A stretch of 64,000 nt of DNA from assembly GCA_040384465.1 (NCBI GenBank), contig JAZKJF010000012.1:124001-188000 (forward strand), written 5' to 3'. The notes beneath the pieces were generated by a model. It was given only the letters and a program-made list of their open reading frames with translations, was not told where the DNA came from and made no database searches. A program made the translations under genes and the position numbers. This DNA is from UBA5078 sp040384465. GTDB lineage: Bacteria > Pseudomonadota > Gammaproteobacteria > Pseudomonadales > Pseudohongiellaceae. This document shows positions 51,091 to 58,519 of the stretch, piece by piece (within the stretch, counting starts at the first letter, position 1; the number at the start of each line of letters is the position of its first letter).

Positions 51091-52329
51091 ATGACCGCCA
51101 TGCTTAATATTCTCTGGCTCAGTTTCTTCTTGCTCGCTTTCGTTGCCGCGCTGTGGCAATGGTTGTCGGGCAGCAATCCGGAAGTTTTCAGCCAGCTCAT
51201 CGCGGCGACCTTCGAGATGGCGAATCTGGCCGTGGAAATTGCCATCGGTCTGATCGGCATCATGGCGCTGTGGCTTGGTCTGTTCAAGATTGCCGAACAC
51301 AGCGGGCTCATCAATATCATCGCACGCGCCGTGGGGCCTTTGTTTTCACGATTGATGCCAGAGGTCCCGCCGAACCATCCTGCTATCGGTTCCGTCACCA
51401 TGAATCTGGCCGCCAACTTTCTCGGCCTGGACAACGCCGCCACGCCTATGGGCCTGAAGGCGATGAACGATCTGCAGGAGTTGAACCCGGACAAAGACAC
51501 CGCCACCAACGCACAGATCCTCTTCCTCGTGCTTAACACCTCCTCAGTGACCCTGTTACCCGTGACAATCTTTCTTTACCGGGCACAACAGGGGTCCACG
51601 GAACCAGCGGCGGTGTTCCTGCCGATCCTGATGGCGACCTCTGCCTCCACCCTGGTCGGCCTCCTGAGTGTGGCGTGGATACAGAAACTGCGCCTGCATG
51701 ATCCGGTGTTGCTGGCATGGTTCGGTGGCTTTGCGGTGTTCATGGCGGCATTGCTGAGCTTCATCGTCGGCCTGCCCGGCGACATCCTTTCTGCGCGCTC
51801 GGCCTTGATCGGCAACCTGCTGTTGTTCAGCGTCATCGTGCTGTTCCTGGTGTCCGGCATCCAGCGCAAACTCGACTGTTACTCGCTGTTCATCGAGGGC
51901 GCGAAGGAAGGTTTCAACGTCGCCATCAAGATCATCCCCTTCCTGCTGGCGATGCTGGTGGGGATCGGCGTATTCCGCGCCAGCGGCTGTCTGGATATCC
52001 TCCTCGAAGGCATTCGAGCACTGGTCGCCATGCTGGGGATCGACACCCGCTTCGTCGATGCTCTGCCGACCGCGTTCATGAAGCCGCTCAGTGGCAGCGG
52101 CGCGCGAGCGATGATGCTGGAGACCATGAACACTTTTGGGGTGGACTCCTTCCCCGCGCGCATGGCTGCCACCATTCAGGGCAGCACTGAGACCACTTTC
52201 TACGTGCTGGCCGTCTACTTCGGCAGCGTCGGCATCCGCAAGACCCGTCACGCCATCACCTGCGGCCTGCTGGCGGACTTCGCGGGCATCACCACAGCGA
52301 TATTCGCAAGCTACTGGTTCTTCGGCTGA
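51091..52329 (+). CDS. Fused spore-maturation SpmA/SpmB-like nucleoside-recognition membrane protein
   Basis: A 412-residue membrane protein in which both halves look like 'nucleoside recognition' domains of the Spm family. In the first half, MANLAVEIAIGLIGIMALWLGLFKIAEHSG and NLAANFLGLDNAATPMGLKAM are seen. The second half has GAKEGFNVAIKIIPFLLAMLVGIGVFRASG and KPLSGSGARAMMLETMNTFG. About ten helices are likely. The two-in-one form is known in Gram-negative bacteria; its role is unclear but may involve export or nucleoside transport. The ATG at 51091 (MTAMLNILWL) is chosen, with the ATG at 51100 as an option. It is divergent from macA. Confidence 0.88.
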   Translation: MTAMLNILWLSFFLLAFVAALWQWLSGSNPEVFSQLIAATFEMANLAVEIAIGLIGIMALWLGLFKIAEHSGLINIIARAVGPLFSRLMPEVPPNHPAIGSVTMNLAANFLGLDNAATPMGLKAMNDLQELNPDKDTATNAQILFLVLNTSSVTLLPVTIFLYRAQQGSTEPAAVFLPILMATSASTLVGLLSVAWIQKLRLHDPVLLAWFGGFAVFMAALLSFIVGLPGDILSARSALIGNLLLFSVIVLFLVSGIQRKLDCYSLFIEGAKEGFNVAIKIIPFLLAMLVGIGVFRASGCLDILLEGIRALVAMLGIDTRFVDALPTAFMKPLSGSGARAMMLETMNTFGVDSFPARMAATIQGSTETTFYVLAVYFGSVGIRKTRHAITCGLLADFAGITTAIFASYWFFG

Positions 52330-52461
52330 GCGCTTCGTCGCAGCTCAATTGTGCTTTCCGGGAAATTGTGGTTTCATCCAGACGCGCTGAAGATCACGAC
52401 AAGACTCTTCCAGAAACCCAATAAAAACAGGCAATTGCCACAAAAAGAAGATCTGAGCAGT

Positions 52462-53529
52462 ATGGGTAAACACCACCACTCCGTCAGGCGCTGGCGCCAC
52501 TTGCTGTTCGCATTGTGTGTCCCGGCTCTGCTCATCGGCTGCTCGGAGCAGCTAGCCGCCAACCGACCCTACATTCTCACGACCGCTACCGTCGGCGGGG
52601 CGTACTATCCGATTGGCGTGGCGATGGCCACCATCTCCAAGTCCCAGCTGCAGCGCACCCACAACATCTCGCTATCTGCCATCAGCTCCGCTGGCTCGCT
52701 GGAAAACGTCAAGCTGCTGCGCGACAACGAGGCGCAGTTCGCGATTCTGCAGGGCGTCTTTGCTGCCTGGGCGTGGAACGGCGAAGGGCCAGTGCGCAAC
52801 CCGCAGACCGAGATGCGCAGTGTCAGTGCAATGTGGTTGAACGTCGAACATTTTGTGCTGCTGACCGAGCTGGTCAAGAACGGCACGCTCAGTGACTTCG
52901 GCACCCTGCAGGGCGAGCGCGTCGTGCTCGGCGCCCGCAATTCCGGAGCCGATCAGACCGGACGCTACATCCTCGAACAACTCGGCATCGACTACGAAAG
53001 CGCCATGACCTTCGGCTACATGGGCTATGAGGCCGCTGCCAACGCCATGCAGGACGGCAACGTCGCGGGCATCAACGTCCCGGCCGGAGCGCCCGCCAGC
53101 GCCATCACTCAGGCCTTCGCGCAGATGGGGGATGGCATCACGCTGCTGACCTTCTCACAACAGGAACTGGACACGCTGAACAGCCGCTATCCGCTGTGGG
53201 ACTGGTACGACTTCGCACCCGGCACCTACCCGAATCAGGACACGGCGATGCGCTCCATCGCCTCGCCCAACGTGCTGGTGGTGCGTGCCGATATTCCCGA
53301 CGAAGCCGTTTATCAGATCACCAAGATGATCTGGGAAAACCTCGGCACCATGCAGGACATTCACGCCGCCACCAAGGACATGCGTCTGGAGATTGCGCTC
53401 AAAGGCCTGGCCGCGCCCTTGCACCCTGGCGCCCTGCGTTACTACCGCGAACAAGGGCTCGAAATTCCCCCGCATTTGCTGCTCGATGAACAGCAGTCCC
53501 TACAGAACCAGGAGCCGACAGCCCGATGA
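52462..53529 (+). CDS. TAXI family TRAP transporter solute-binding lipoprotein
   Basis: A 355-residue binding protein with a lipoprotein signal (lipobox LIGC, Cys27), unusual for a TRAP binding protein but seen in TAXI types. The domain starts YILTTATVGGAYYPIGVAMATI (T-x-x-x-G-G-x-Y-x-P-G), followed by AISSAGSLENVKLLRDNEAQFAILQ, RVVLGARNSGADQTGRYILEQLG and VPAGAPASAITQAFAQM. TAXI proteins bind dicarboxylates or amino acids such as glutamate, but substrates are poorly known. The stop overlaps the permease start by four bases. The ATG at 52462 is chosen since the lipobox follows it directly. Confidence 0.9.
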   Translation: MGKHHHSVRRWRHLLFALCVPALLIGCSEQLAANRPYILTTATVGGAYYPIGVAMATISKSQLQRTHNISLSAISSAGSLENVKLLRDNEAQFAILQGVFAAWAWNGEGPVRNPQTEMRSVSAMWLNVEHFVLLTELVKNGTLSDFGTLQGERVVLGARNSGADQTGRYILEQLGIDYESAMTFGYMGYEAAANAMQDGNVAGINVPAGAPASAITQAFAQMGDGITLLTFSQQELDTLNSRYPLWDWYDFAPGTYPNQDTAMRSIASPNVLVVRADIPDEAVYQITKMIWENLGTMQDIHAATKDMRLEIALKGLAAPLHPGALRYYREQGLEIPPHLLLDEQQSLQNQEPTAR

Positions 53530-55529
53530 AATCCCCGTTCCTGCGCTGGGCCGCGTTTCTGTTTGCCTTGTTCCATGTCTACACCAATGTCTTCGCTGCG
53601 CTGTCGGAGCTTTGGTTCTCCGCCATCCACTTCGGCGGCTTCTGTGCGCTGTGCGCGCTGATGGACAACGAGGCCAGCACCAATGGTTCTCGTCCCGGGC
53701 GGTTGCGCCAGGGCATCAACATCGCTCTGGCGCTGCTGGCCGTGGCGGTGCCCGCCTACCTCGTCCTGTTTGAGAACGCGCTTTACGCCCGCGAGGCCGA
53801 GTTCGTCTTCGCCGATTATCTCGTCTCAGGTATCGCCGTACTGCTGGCCATCGAATTCACGCGCCGCACCTCCGGCCTGTTCACACCGATACTGATCGTC
53901 GTCTCGCTGTGCTACATGCTGTTCCTCGGACGCTACACGCCCGGCATCTTCTCCTTCCCGGGACTGAGCCTGGAGACAGTGCTGTACCGCAGCTTCTTCA
54001 GTGCCGAAGGGATGTTCGGCAGCACGGCTTATATCTCGGCGACCTATGTGTTCATGTTCATTCTGTTCGGTTCCTTCCTGCTCAAATCCGGGGCCGGTGA
54101 TTTCATCGTCAAGCTCGCCCGCTGCCTGGCCGGGCGCTTTGTTGGCGGGGCGGGCATGGTCGCGGTGGTGGGGTCAGGGTTGATGGGCTCGGTGTCCGGG
54201 TCGGCCGTCGCCAACGTGGTCTCCACCGGCGTTATCACTATTCCGATGATGAAGCGCTCCGGTTTTCCTGCTCAGTTCGCGGCCGGGGTGGAAGCTGCGG
54301 CCTCTACCGGCGGCGCCTTGATGCCACCGATCATGGGGGCTGGGGCCTTCGTCATGGCGGGCTACACCCAGATCCCCTACACCCAGATTGTGGCGGTTTC
54401 GGTGCTCCCCGCCTTTCTGTACTTCCTGACCGTGGCGTTTTTCGTGCGCATCGAGGCAAAACGTCTTGGTATCACTCCGGAGAAACTGGAGAAAGGAGAA
54501 ACAGCAGGCGCTGTCCTGCGTGAGGGCTGGCAATTCATTCTGCCATTGGGCGTGCTGGCGGGTGGGCTGATGCTGGGCTTTACGGCGATCCTGTCGGCGG
54601 TCTTCGCCATCTTCGCCTGCATCGTGGCCTCCTGGATGTCACCCGCACCAATGAAATGGCAGGAGTGCTTCGACGCCTGCGTCGACGGTGTCAAGGGCAC
54701 CACCATGACCGCTCTGCTGCTGGTCGCGATTGGTCTCGTCATCAACGTGGTGATTACCACGGGCGTGGGCAATGCCTTCTCACTGATGATCGTGGAATGG
54801 GCGCAGGGCAGCCTGTTCCTGACCCTGGTGCTGGTAGCGCTGGCATCTCTGATTCTCGGCATCGGTCTGCCGGTCACCGCCGCCTACATCGTGCTCGCGA
54901 CACTGGCCGCGCCAATGATCTATGACCTGATCGCGCAGGACTACCTGCTGCAGGCATTGCAGGCGACCGACCTGCCGACCAGTGTGCGGGCCACGCTAGG
55001 CCTGTTCGGTGGCGACCCAGTGGTGGCGCTGCGGGAAATGCCCCTGGAGATGCGCCAGCTGCTGCGCACAGAACTGCTGGACCCGACGCTGCTGGCGGGC
55101 ATGCTGCTCAGCGCCCACCTGATCATCTTCTGGTTATCGCAAGACAGCAACGTGACCCCACCTGTCTGCCTGGCCGCCTTCGCAGCGGCAGGCATCGCTG
55201 GCACCAACCCGAACGCTACCGGCATGACGGCCTGGAAGCTGGCCAAGGGGCTCTATCTGGTGCCTTTGCTGTTTGCCTACTCGCCGCTGATTACTGGCAC
55301 CTGGCCCGAACGGCTCAGTGTCTTTTTCTGGGCTTGCATGGGCCTGTACGCGGCGGCCGGTTTCCTGCAGTGGCGTCTGGAAAAACCTCTGAATCCACTC
55401 ACCGCGACGATGCTGCTGGTGGCAGCTGTCCTGATGATGTGGTATCCCTTCGGAATCGCGTATCATGCGGTTGGCGCGGCCTTGTTGTTCGGCGTCATTT
55501 TCTGGCAAAAGCGCAGCGGCCCCCTGTAG
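53526..55529 (+). CDS. TRAP transporter fused permease (4TM/12TM)
   Basis: A 667-residue membrane protein that fuses the small and large TRAP permease subunits, as usual in TAXI systems. The first part spans WAAFLFALFHVYTNVFAAL and later helices; the large part has VAVVGSGLMGSVSGSAVANVVSTGVITIPMM, GGALMPPIMGAGAFVMAG and GIGLPVTAAYIVLATLAAPM. It works as Na+- or H+-driven importer. ATGA overlap with the binding protein indicates coupling. The final codon and the TAG stop (55527-55529) lie inside a REP-like element, so the natural C-terminus may have been replaced. Confidence 0.93.
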   Translation: MKSPFLRWAAFLFALFHVYTNVFAALSELWFSAIHFGGFCALCALMDNEASTNGSRPGRLRQGINIALALLAVAVPAYLVLFENALYAREAEFVFADYLVSGIAVLLAIEFTRRTSGLFTPILIVVSLCYMLFLGRYTPGIFSFPGLSLETVLYRSFFSAEGMFGSTAYISATYVFMFILFGSFLLKSGAGDFIVKLARCLAGRFVGGAGMVAVVGSGLMGSVSGSAVANVVSTGVITIPMMKRSGFPAQFAAGVEAAASTGGALMPPIMGAGAFVMAGYTQIPYTQIVAVSVLPAFLYFLTVAFFVRIEAKRLGITPEKLEKGETAGAVLREGWQFILPLGVLAGGLMLGFTAILSAVFAIFACIVASWMSPAPMKWQECFDACVDGVKGTTMTALLLVAIGLVINVVITTGVGNAFSLMIVEWAQGSLFLTLVLVALASLILGIGLPVTAAYIVLATLAAPMIYDLIAQDYLLQALQATDLPTSVRATLGLFGGDPVVALREMPLEMRQLLRTELLDPTLLAGMLLSAHLIIFWLSQDSNVTPPVCLAAFAAAGIAGTNPNATGMTAWKLAKGLYLVPLLFAYSPLITGTWPERLSVFFWACMGLYAAAGFLQWRLEKPLNPLTATMLLVAAVLMMWYPFGIAYHAVGAALLFGVIFWQKRSGPL

Positions 55530-55600
55530 GAGCCTGCCCTGCAGGCGACCTGTTGAACAGCAGTCTCAAGCTGAGGTCGCCAGCAGGGCTAGCTCCTACA
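55524..55600. repeat. REP-like inverted pair overlapping the permease stop
   Basis: The left arm (55524-55550) starts CTGTAGGAGCCTGCC and contains the TAG stop of the TRAP permease. The right arm (55575-55600) is an imperfect inverse, ending AGCTCCTACA. The two arms differ at several positions, so this copy is older than the perfect pair at 45873. Confidence 0.9.
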
Positions 55601-55642
55601 AGAACAGGGTCAGAGCAAGACTCACCACACCGGTTCTCGAAC

Positions 55643-56077
55643 ATGTTCTCAGAGAAAGAGTTGAATCTGGAGGAAACCGAGCTGCGCGAGCAGGTCTCGC
55701 TGCTGACGCCTGCGCAGCACGAAAAATACCTGCAGATGGAGCGCTCTCTGCGCAAACATCCCAGCACCTATGCTGCGCTGAACTGCTTCTTCCTGCTCGG
55801 TCTGCATCACTTCTACCTGCGCCGCTGGCCACGCGGCATTCTCGATCTGCTGCTGTCGTCAATTGCGCTCTATGCTCTGTTTGTCGCCGGCAGCCCTGCC
55901 TATGGCGGTGCTCTGTTGCTGGCCGTCGCCATCATCGAGGTGCCGCAGCTCCTCAATTACGAACATCTGGTGCACAGTTACAACAACCAGATGATGCGCC
56001 GCTGTCTGCGCCGTATTTCACAAGCTGCTCCCGGCAAGCACACGACGGTCGCCACTCCCCAGTCCCTCGATCGATGA
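55643..56077 (+). CDS. TM2-domain-like membrane protein
   Basis: A 144-residue protein. The N-terminal 35 residues are hydrophilic (KELNLEETELREQVSLLTPAQ). Then comes a TM2-like hairpin: YAALNCFFLLGLHHFYLRRW, with G-L-H-H-F-Y-L in place of the usual G-x-H-x-F-Y-x-G, followed by PRGILDLLLSSIALYALFV. A third hydrophobic stretch (GGALLLAVAIIEVPQLLN) follows. TM2 proteins are small membrane proteins of unknown function. ATG at 55643 is chosen; it lacks a strong ribosome site. Confidence 0.75.
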   Translation: MFSEKELNLEETELREQVSLLTPAQHEKYLQMERSLRKHPSTYAALNCFFLLGLHHFYLRRWPRGILDLLLSSIALYALFVAGSPAYGGALLLAVAIIEVPQLLNYEHLVHSYNNQMMRRCLRRISQAAPGKHTTVATPQSLDR

Positions 56078-56102
56078 CGCCGTCCCGCTGACTGAGGACA
56101 TC

Positions 56103-57065
56103 ATGATCATCACGCTGACAACTTTCCTTTGTGGACTGCTCCTGCTAGTCGCCGGGGCCGAGGGGCTTGTGCGCGGCGCATCGGCTTTAGCGTTGCGTCT
56201 GGGAGTCTCGCCTCTGCTGATCGGCCTGACTGTCGTGGCCTTCGGTACCAGCGCGCCCGAGCTTGCTGTCAGTGTGGAGGCTGCGCTCAATGACAACAGC
56301 TCCATAGCGTTAGGCAACATCGTTGGTTCCAACATCGCCAACATCGCGCTGATTCTGGGCTTGGCAGCGCTGATCCAGCCCATGCGGGTGCAGTCTTCCC
56401 TGTTGACGCAGCAGATTCCCATCATGATCGGCGTCTCTGCGTTGCTGTGGGTGCTGCTGCTGGACCAGACGCTTGGCTTCTGGGATGGCGTGTTGTTGCT
56501 CGGCGGCATCATTGTCTATGTCATCTTCAGCTATCGCCATGCGGGGGTGGTGGGCCTGGAGGTCAATCTGCCAATCGAAGCGGCTCCTCTTCCCGCTGGA
56601 GGCACAGCACTGCTGAGCAACATGGGGTTCTGCCTGCTGATCATTACTCTCGGGCTGATCGCACTGGTCAGCGGCGGGTCGTTGCTGGTGGACAGCGCCG
56701 TCGAGATTGCCCAGCGCTTCAATGTCTCCGAAACGCTGGTCGGTCTGACCATTGTCGCAGTCGGCACCAGCCTGCCAGAGCTGGCAACGTCTCTCGTCGC
56801 GGCCGTACGCAAGCAGGACGACATCGCCATCGGCAACATCGTTGGTTCGAACATCTTCAATATCCTCGGCATTCTGGGGCTGGCTTCAATCCTCCACCCA
56901 ATCTCCTCTGCCGGTTTCGCGCAGACGGATTTTGTCGTCATGCTGCTGCTTGCCGTGCTGCTTCTGCCACTGGCCTGGACGGGGCGCCGTCTCGGACGTA
57001 TGGAAGGACTGGTATTGCTAGCGGCGTATGTGGCTTATGTGTATTACCTCTTGCTGAAAACCTGA
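56103..57065 (+). CDS. Calcium/sodium antiporter (CaxA/YrbG-like)
   Basis: A 320-residue CaCA-family exchanger with the typical two inverted repeats. The first alpha repeat is VVAFGTSAPELAVSVEAALNDN... GNIVGSNIANIALILG and the second AVGTSLPELATSLVAAVRK... GNIVGSNIFNILGILG. The paired GTSxPE and GN-x-x-GSN motifs carry the ion-binding acidic and polar residues. About ten helices are likely. It exchanges Ca2+ (or K+/Na+) across the inner membrane. The ATG at 56103 has a GAGGAC site. The gene lies 25 bases downstream of the TM2 gene. Confidence 0.93.
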   Translation: MIITLTTFLCGLLLLVAGAEGLVRGASALALRLGVSPLLIGLTVVAFGTSAPELAVSVEAALNDNSSIALGNIVGSNIANIALILGLAALIQPMRVQSSLLTQQIPIMIGVSALLWVLLLDQTLGFWDGVLLLGGIIVYVIFSYRHAGVVGLEVNLPIEAAPLPAGGTALLSNMGFCLLIITLGLIALVSGGSLLVDSAVEIAQRFNVSETLVGLTIVAVGTSLPELATSLVAAVRKQDDIAIGNIVGSNIFNILGILGLASILHPISSAGFAQTDFVVMLLLAVLLLPLAWTGRRLGRMEGLVLLAAYVAYVYYLLLKT

Positions 57066-57116
57066 TATAAGCAGCTCTCGGTTTCAAATTATCAGTTTCA
57101 CAGACAACGGCCCTCG

Positions 57117-58508
57117 ATGCAGTTACAAGCCAACAGTTCCTCGTCCAGCAGTCACACAACGCCGCGCCGCGCCGAGACGTCACGCAATGCGTTCCCGGCG
57201 CTGTTGCGTTCCGTTGCCGGATTGTTGCGCGAGCGCTTCCCGCTCACCGTGCAGGGCGTCGCCGTGCTCGTCATCGGCATGTTTGCGCTGCGCACTTTCG
57301 GCTACGGACGCATGGATCTGGTGGTTTTCGCGCTGGCCGTCTGCGCGCTCGCGATTGTCCTCTTCTCCACGGTGATCGTGCTGCTCGGTGGCTTGTTGCT
57401 GCGCTACCAGATTGTCGATCAGCTGGAGCGTCAGGTGATCCTGAAGCGCCACATCGCCCGCATGAAAGTGGAAGCGGGTTACCCGAACGAAACCGGCTTC
57501 ACCATGCCGACCATGCCGTGGTTGCCGTTAATCAGCGTGCGCTGGGAAATTGTGCGGCCGGACGCGATTCTCACTCACAATCGCCTATCCGAAGACGAAC
57601 AGCAGTGGGAAGAAGAAATCGTGCCGTTGCGGCGCTGCAAGAGCCCCACCATCACCCGCCGCTTCACAGTGCGCGACGTGCTGGGCTTCAGCCGCTTCTC
57701 CTGGCGCTTCACACAGGAAGGCGAGCTGTTGGCGCTGCCTCAGGCCGGCAGCATCAAGTCATTGCCGCTCTTGCGCTCGCTCACCGCTGAAGATGGGATT
57801 CCCGACCCCGGTGGTCACCCCGAGGGCGACCGCATGGAGATTCGCCCCTATGTGCCGGGCGACTCCGTGCGCAACATTATGTGGAAGGTCTATGCCCGCA
57901 ACCGGCATCTGACCGTGCGGCTGGCCGAACGCAGCGTGTTTCACAGCAACCGTACCCTCGCCTATCTGCTATCCGGCCCTAACGACGAAGCGGCGGCAGC
58001 CGTCGCCCGTGTGGCGGTGGAGTCCGGTGCGCTGGGGGAAGACTGGCTGTTCTGCGCCGATGGCGGGGACACACCGACTAATCAGGTCGGCGAGGCGCTG
58101 GAGTTGATCGCACAATCGCGCGCTCTGGATGGCGCACATGCCTACGGGCTCGACCAGTACCTGCAGCATTTCGGTAATCAGGGCAGCGTGCACTGCATCG
58201 TCTTTGCGAACGCCGAAGCCGGGCCCTGGCTGCAACAATTGCGCGCGACCATCGGGCGTTTCCGCGTACGCTTCTCGGTCGTACTGGCGACGGATGGCTT
58301 CATCACCAGCACACCACGTCCGCACTGGCAGAAGCTCTTGTTCAACGACAGCGCGGCACGCCGTGAACAGCGTGAGCGCGAAGGGCAGGCGACTTCTGTG
58401 GCCGAACTGAGCCGTTTGTTGACGGAACTCGGTCAACTTGTAGAATCGACCATGGTCGTGGATCGGCGGACCGGGCTGACCTATGACAAACGCATGAACC
58501 GGGTGTGA
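57117..58508 (+). CDS. DUF58-domain protein
   Basis: A 463-residue protein. Two hydrophobic segments lie near the N-terminus (FPLTVQGVAVLVIGMFALRTF and ALAVCALAIVLFSTVIVLLGGLLL). The middle carries the DUF58 signature PYVPGDSVRNIMWKVYARNRHLTVRLAERS (P-Y-x-P-G-D-x-x-R-x-I-x-W). DUF58 proteins have a vWA-like fold and occur with MoxR ATPases and transglutaminases in stress or envelope systems. It is followed by the transglutaminase and MoxR genes on the same strand, which supports this. Its C-terminus overlaps the start region of the next gene. The exact client is unknown. Confidence 0.88.
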   Translation: MQLQANSSSSSSHTTPRRAETSRNAFPALLRSVAGLLRERFPLTVQGVAVLVIGMFALRTFGYGRMDLVVFALAVCALAIVLFSTVIVLLGGLLLRYQIVDQLERQVILKRHIARMKVEAGYPNETGFTMPTMPWLPLISVRWEIVRPDAILTHNRLSEDEQQWEEEIVPLRRCKSPTITRRFTVRDVLGFSRFSWRFTQEGELLALPQAGSIKSLPLLRSLTAEDGIPDPGGHPEGDRMEIRPYVPGDSVRNIMWKVYARNRHLTVRLAERSVFHSNRTLAYLLSGPNDEAAAAVARVAVESGALGEDWLFCADGGDTPTNQVGEALELIAQSRALDGAHAYGLDQYLQHFGNQGSVHCIVFANAEAGPWLQQLRATIGRFRVRFSVVLATDGFITSTPRPHWQKLLFNDSAARREQREREGQATSVAELSRLLTELGQLVESTMVVDRRTGLTYDKRMNRV

Positions 58509-58519
58509 GAGACACGCAC

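Noticed and set aside
50938..51300. Longer start for MacA
   Set aside because: The extra residues are hydrophilic, cover the divergent promoter region and overlap the fused SpmA/SpmB gene.
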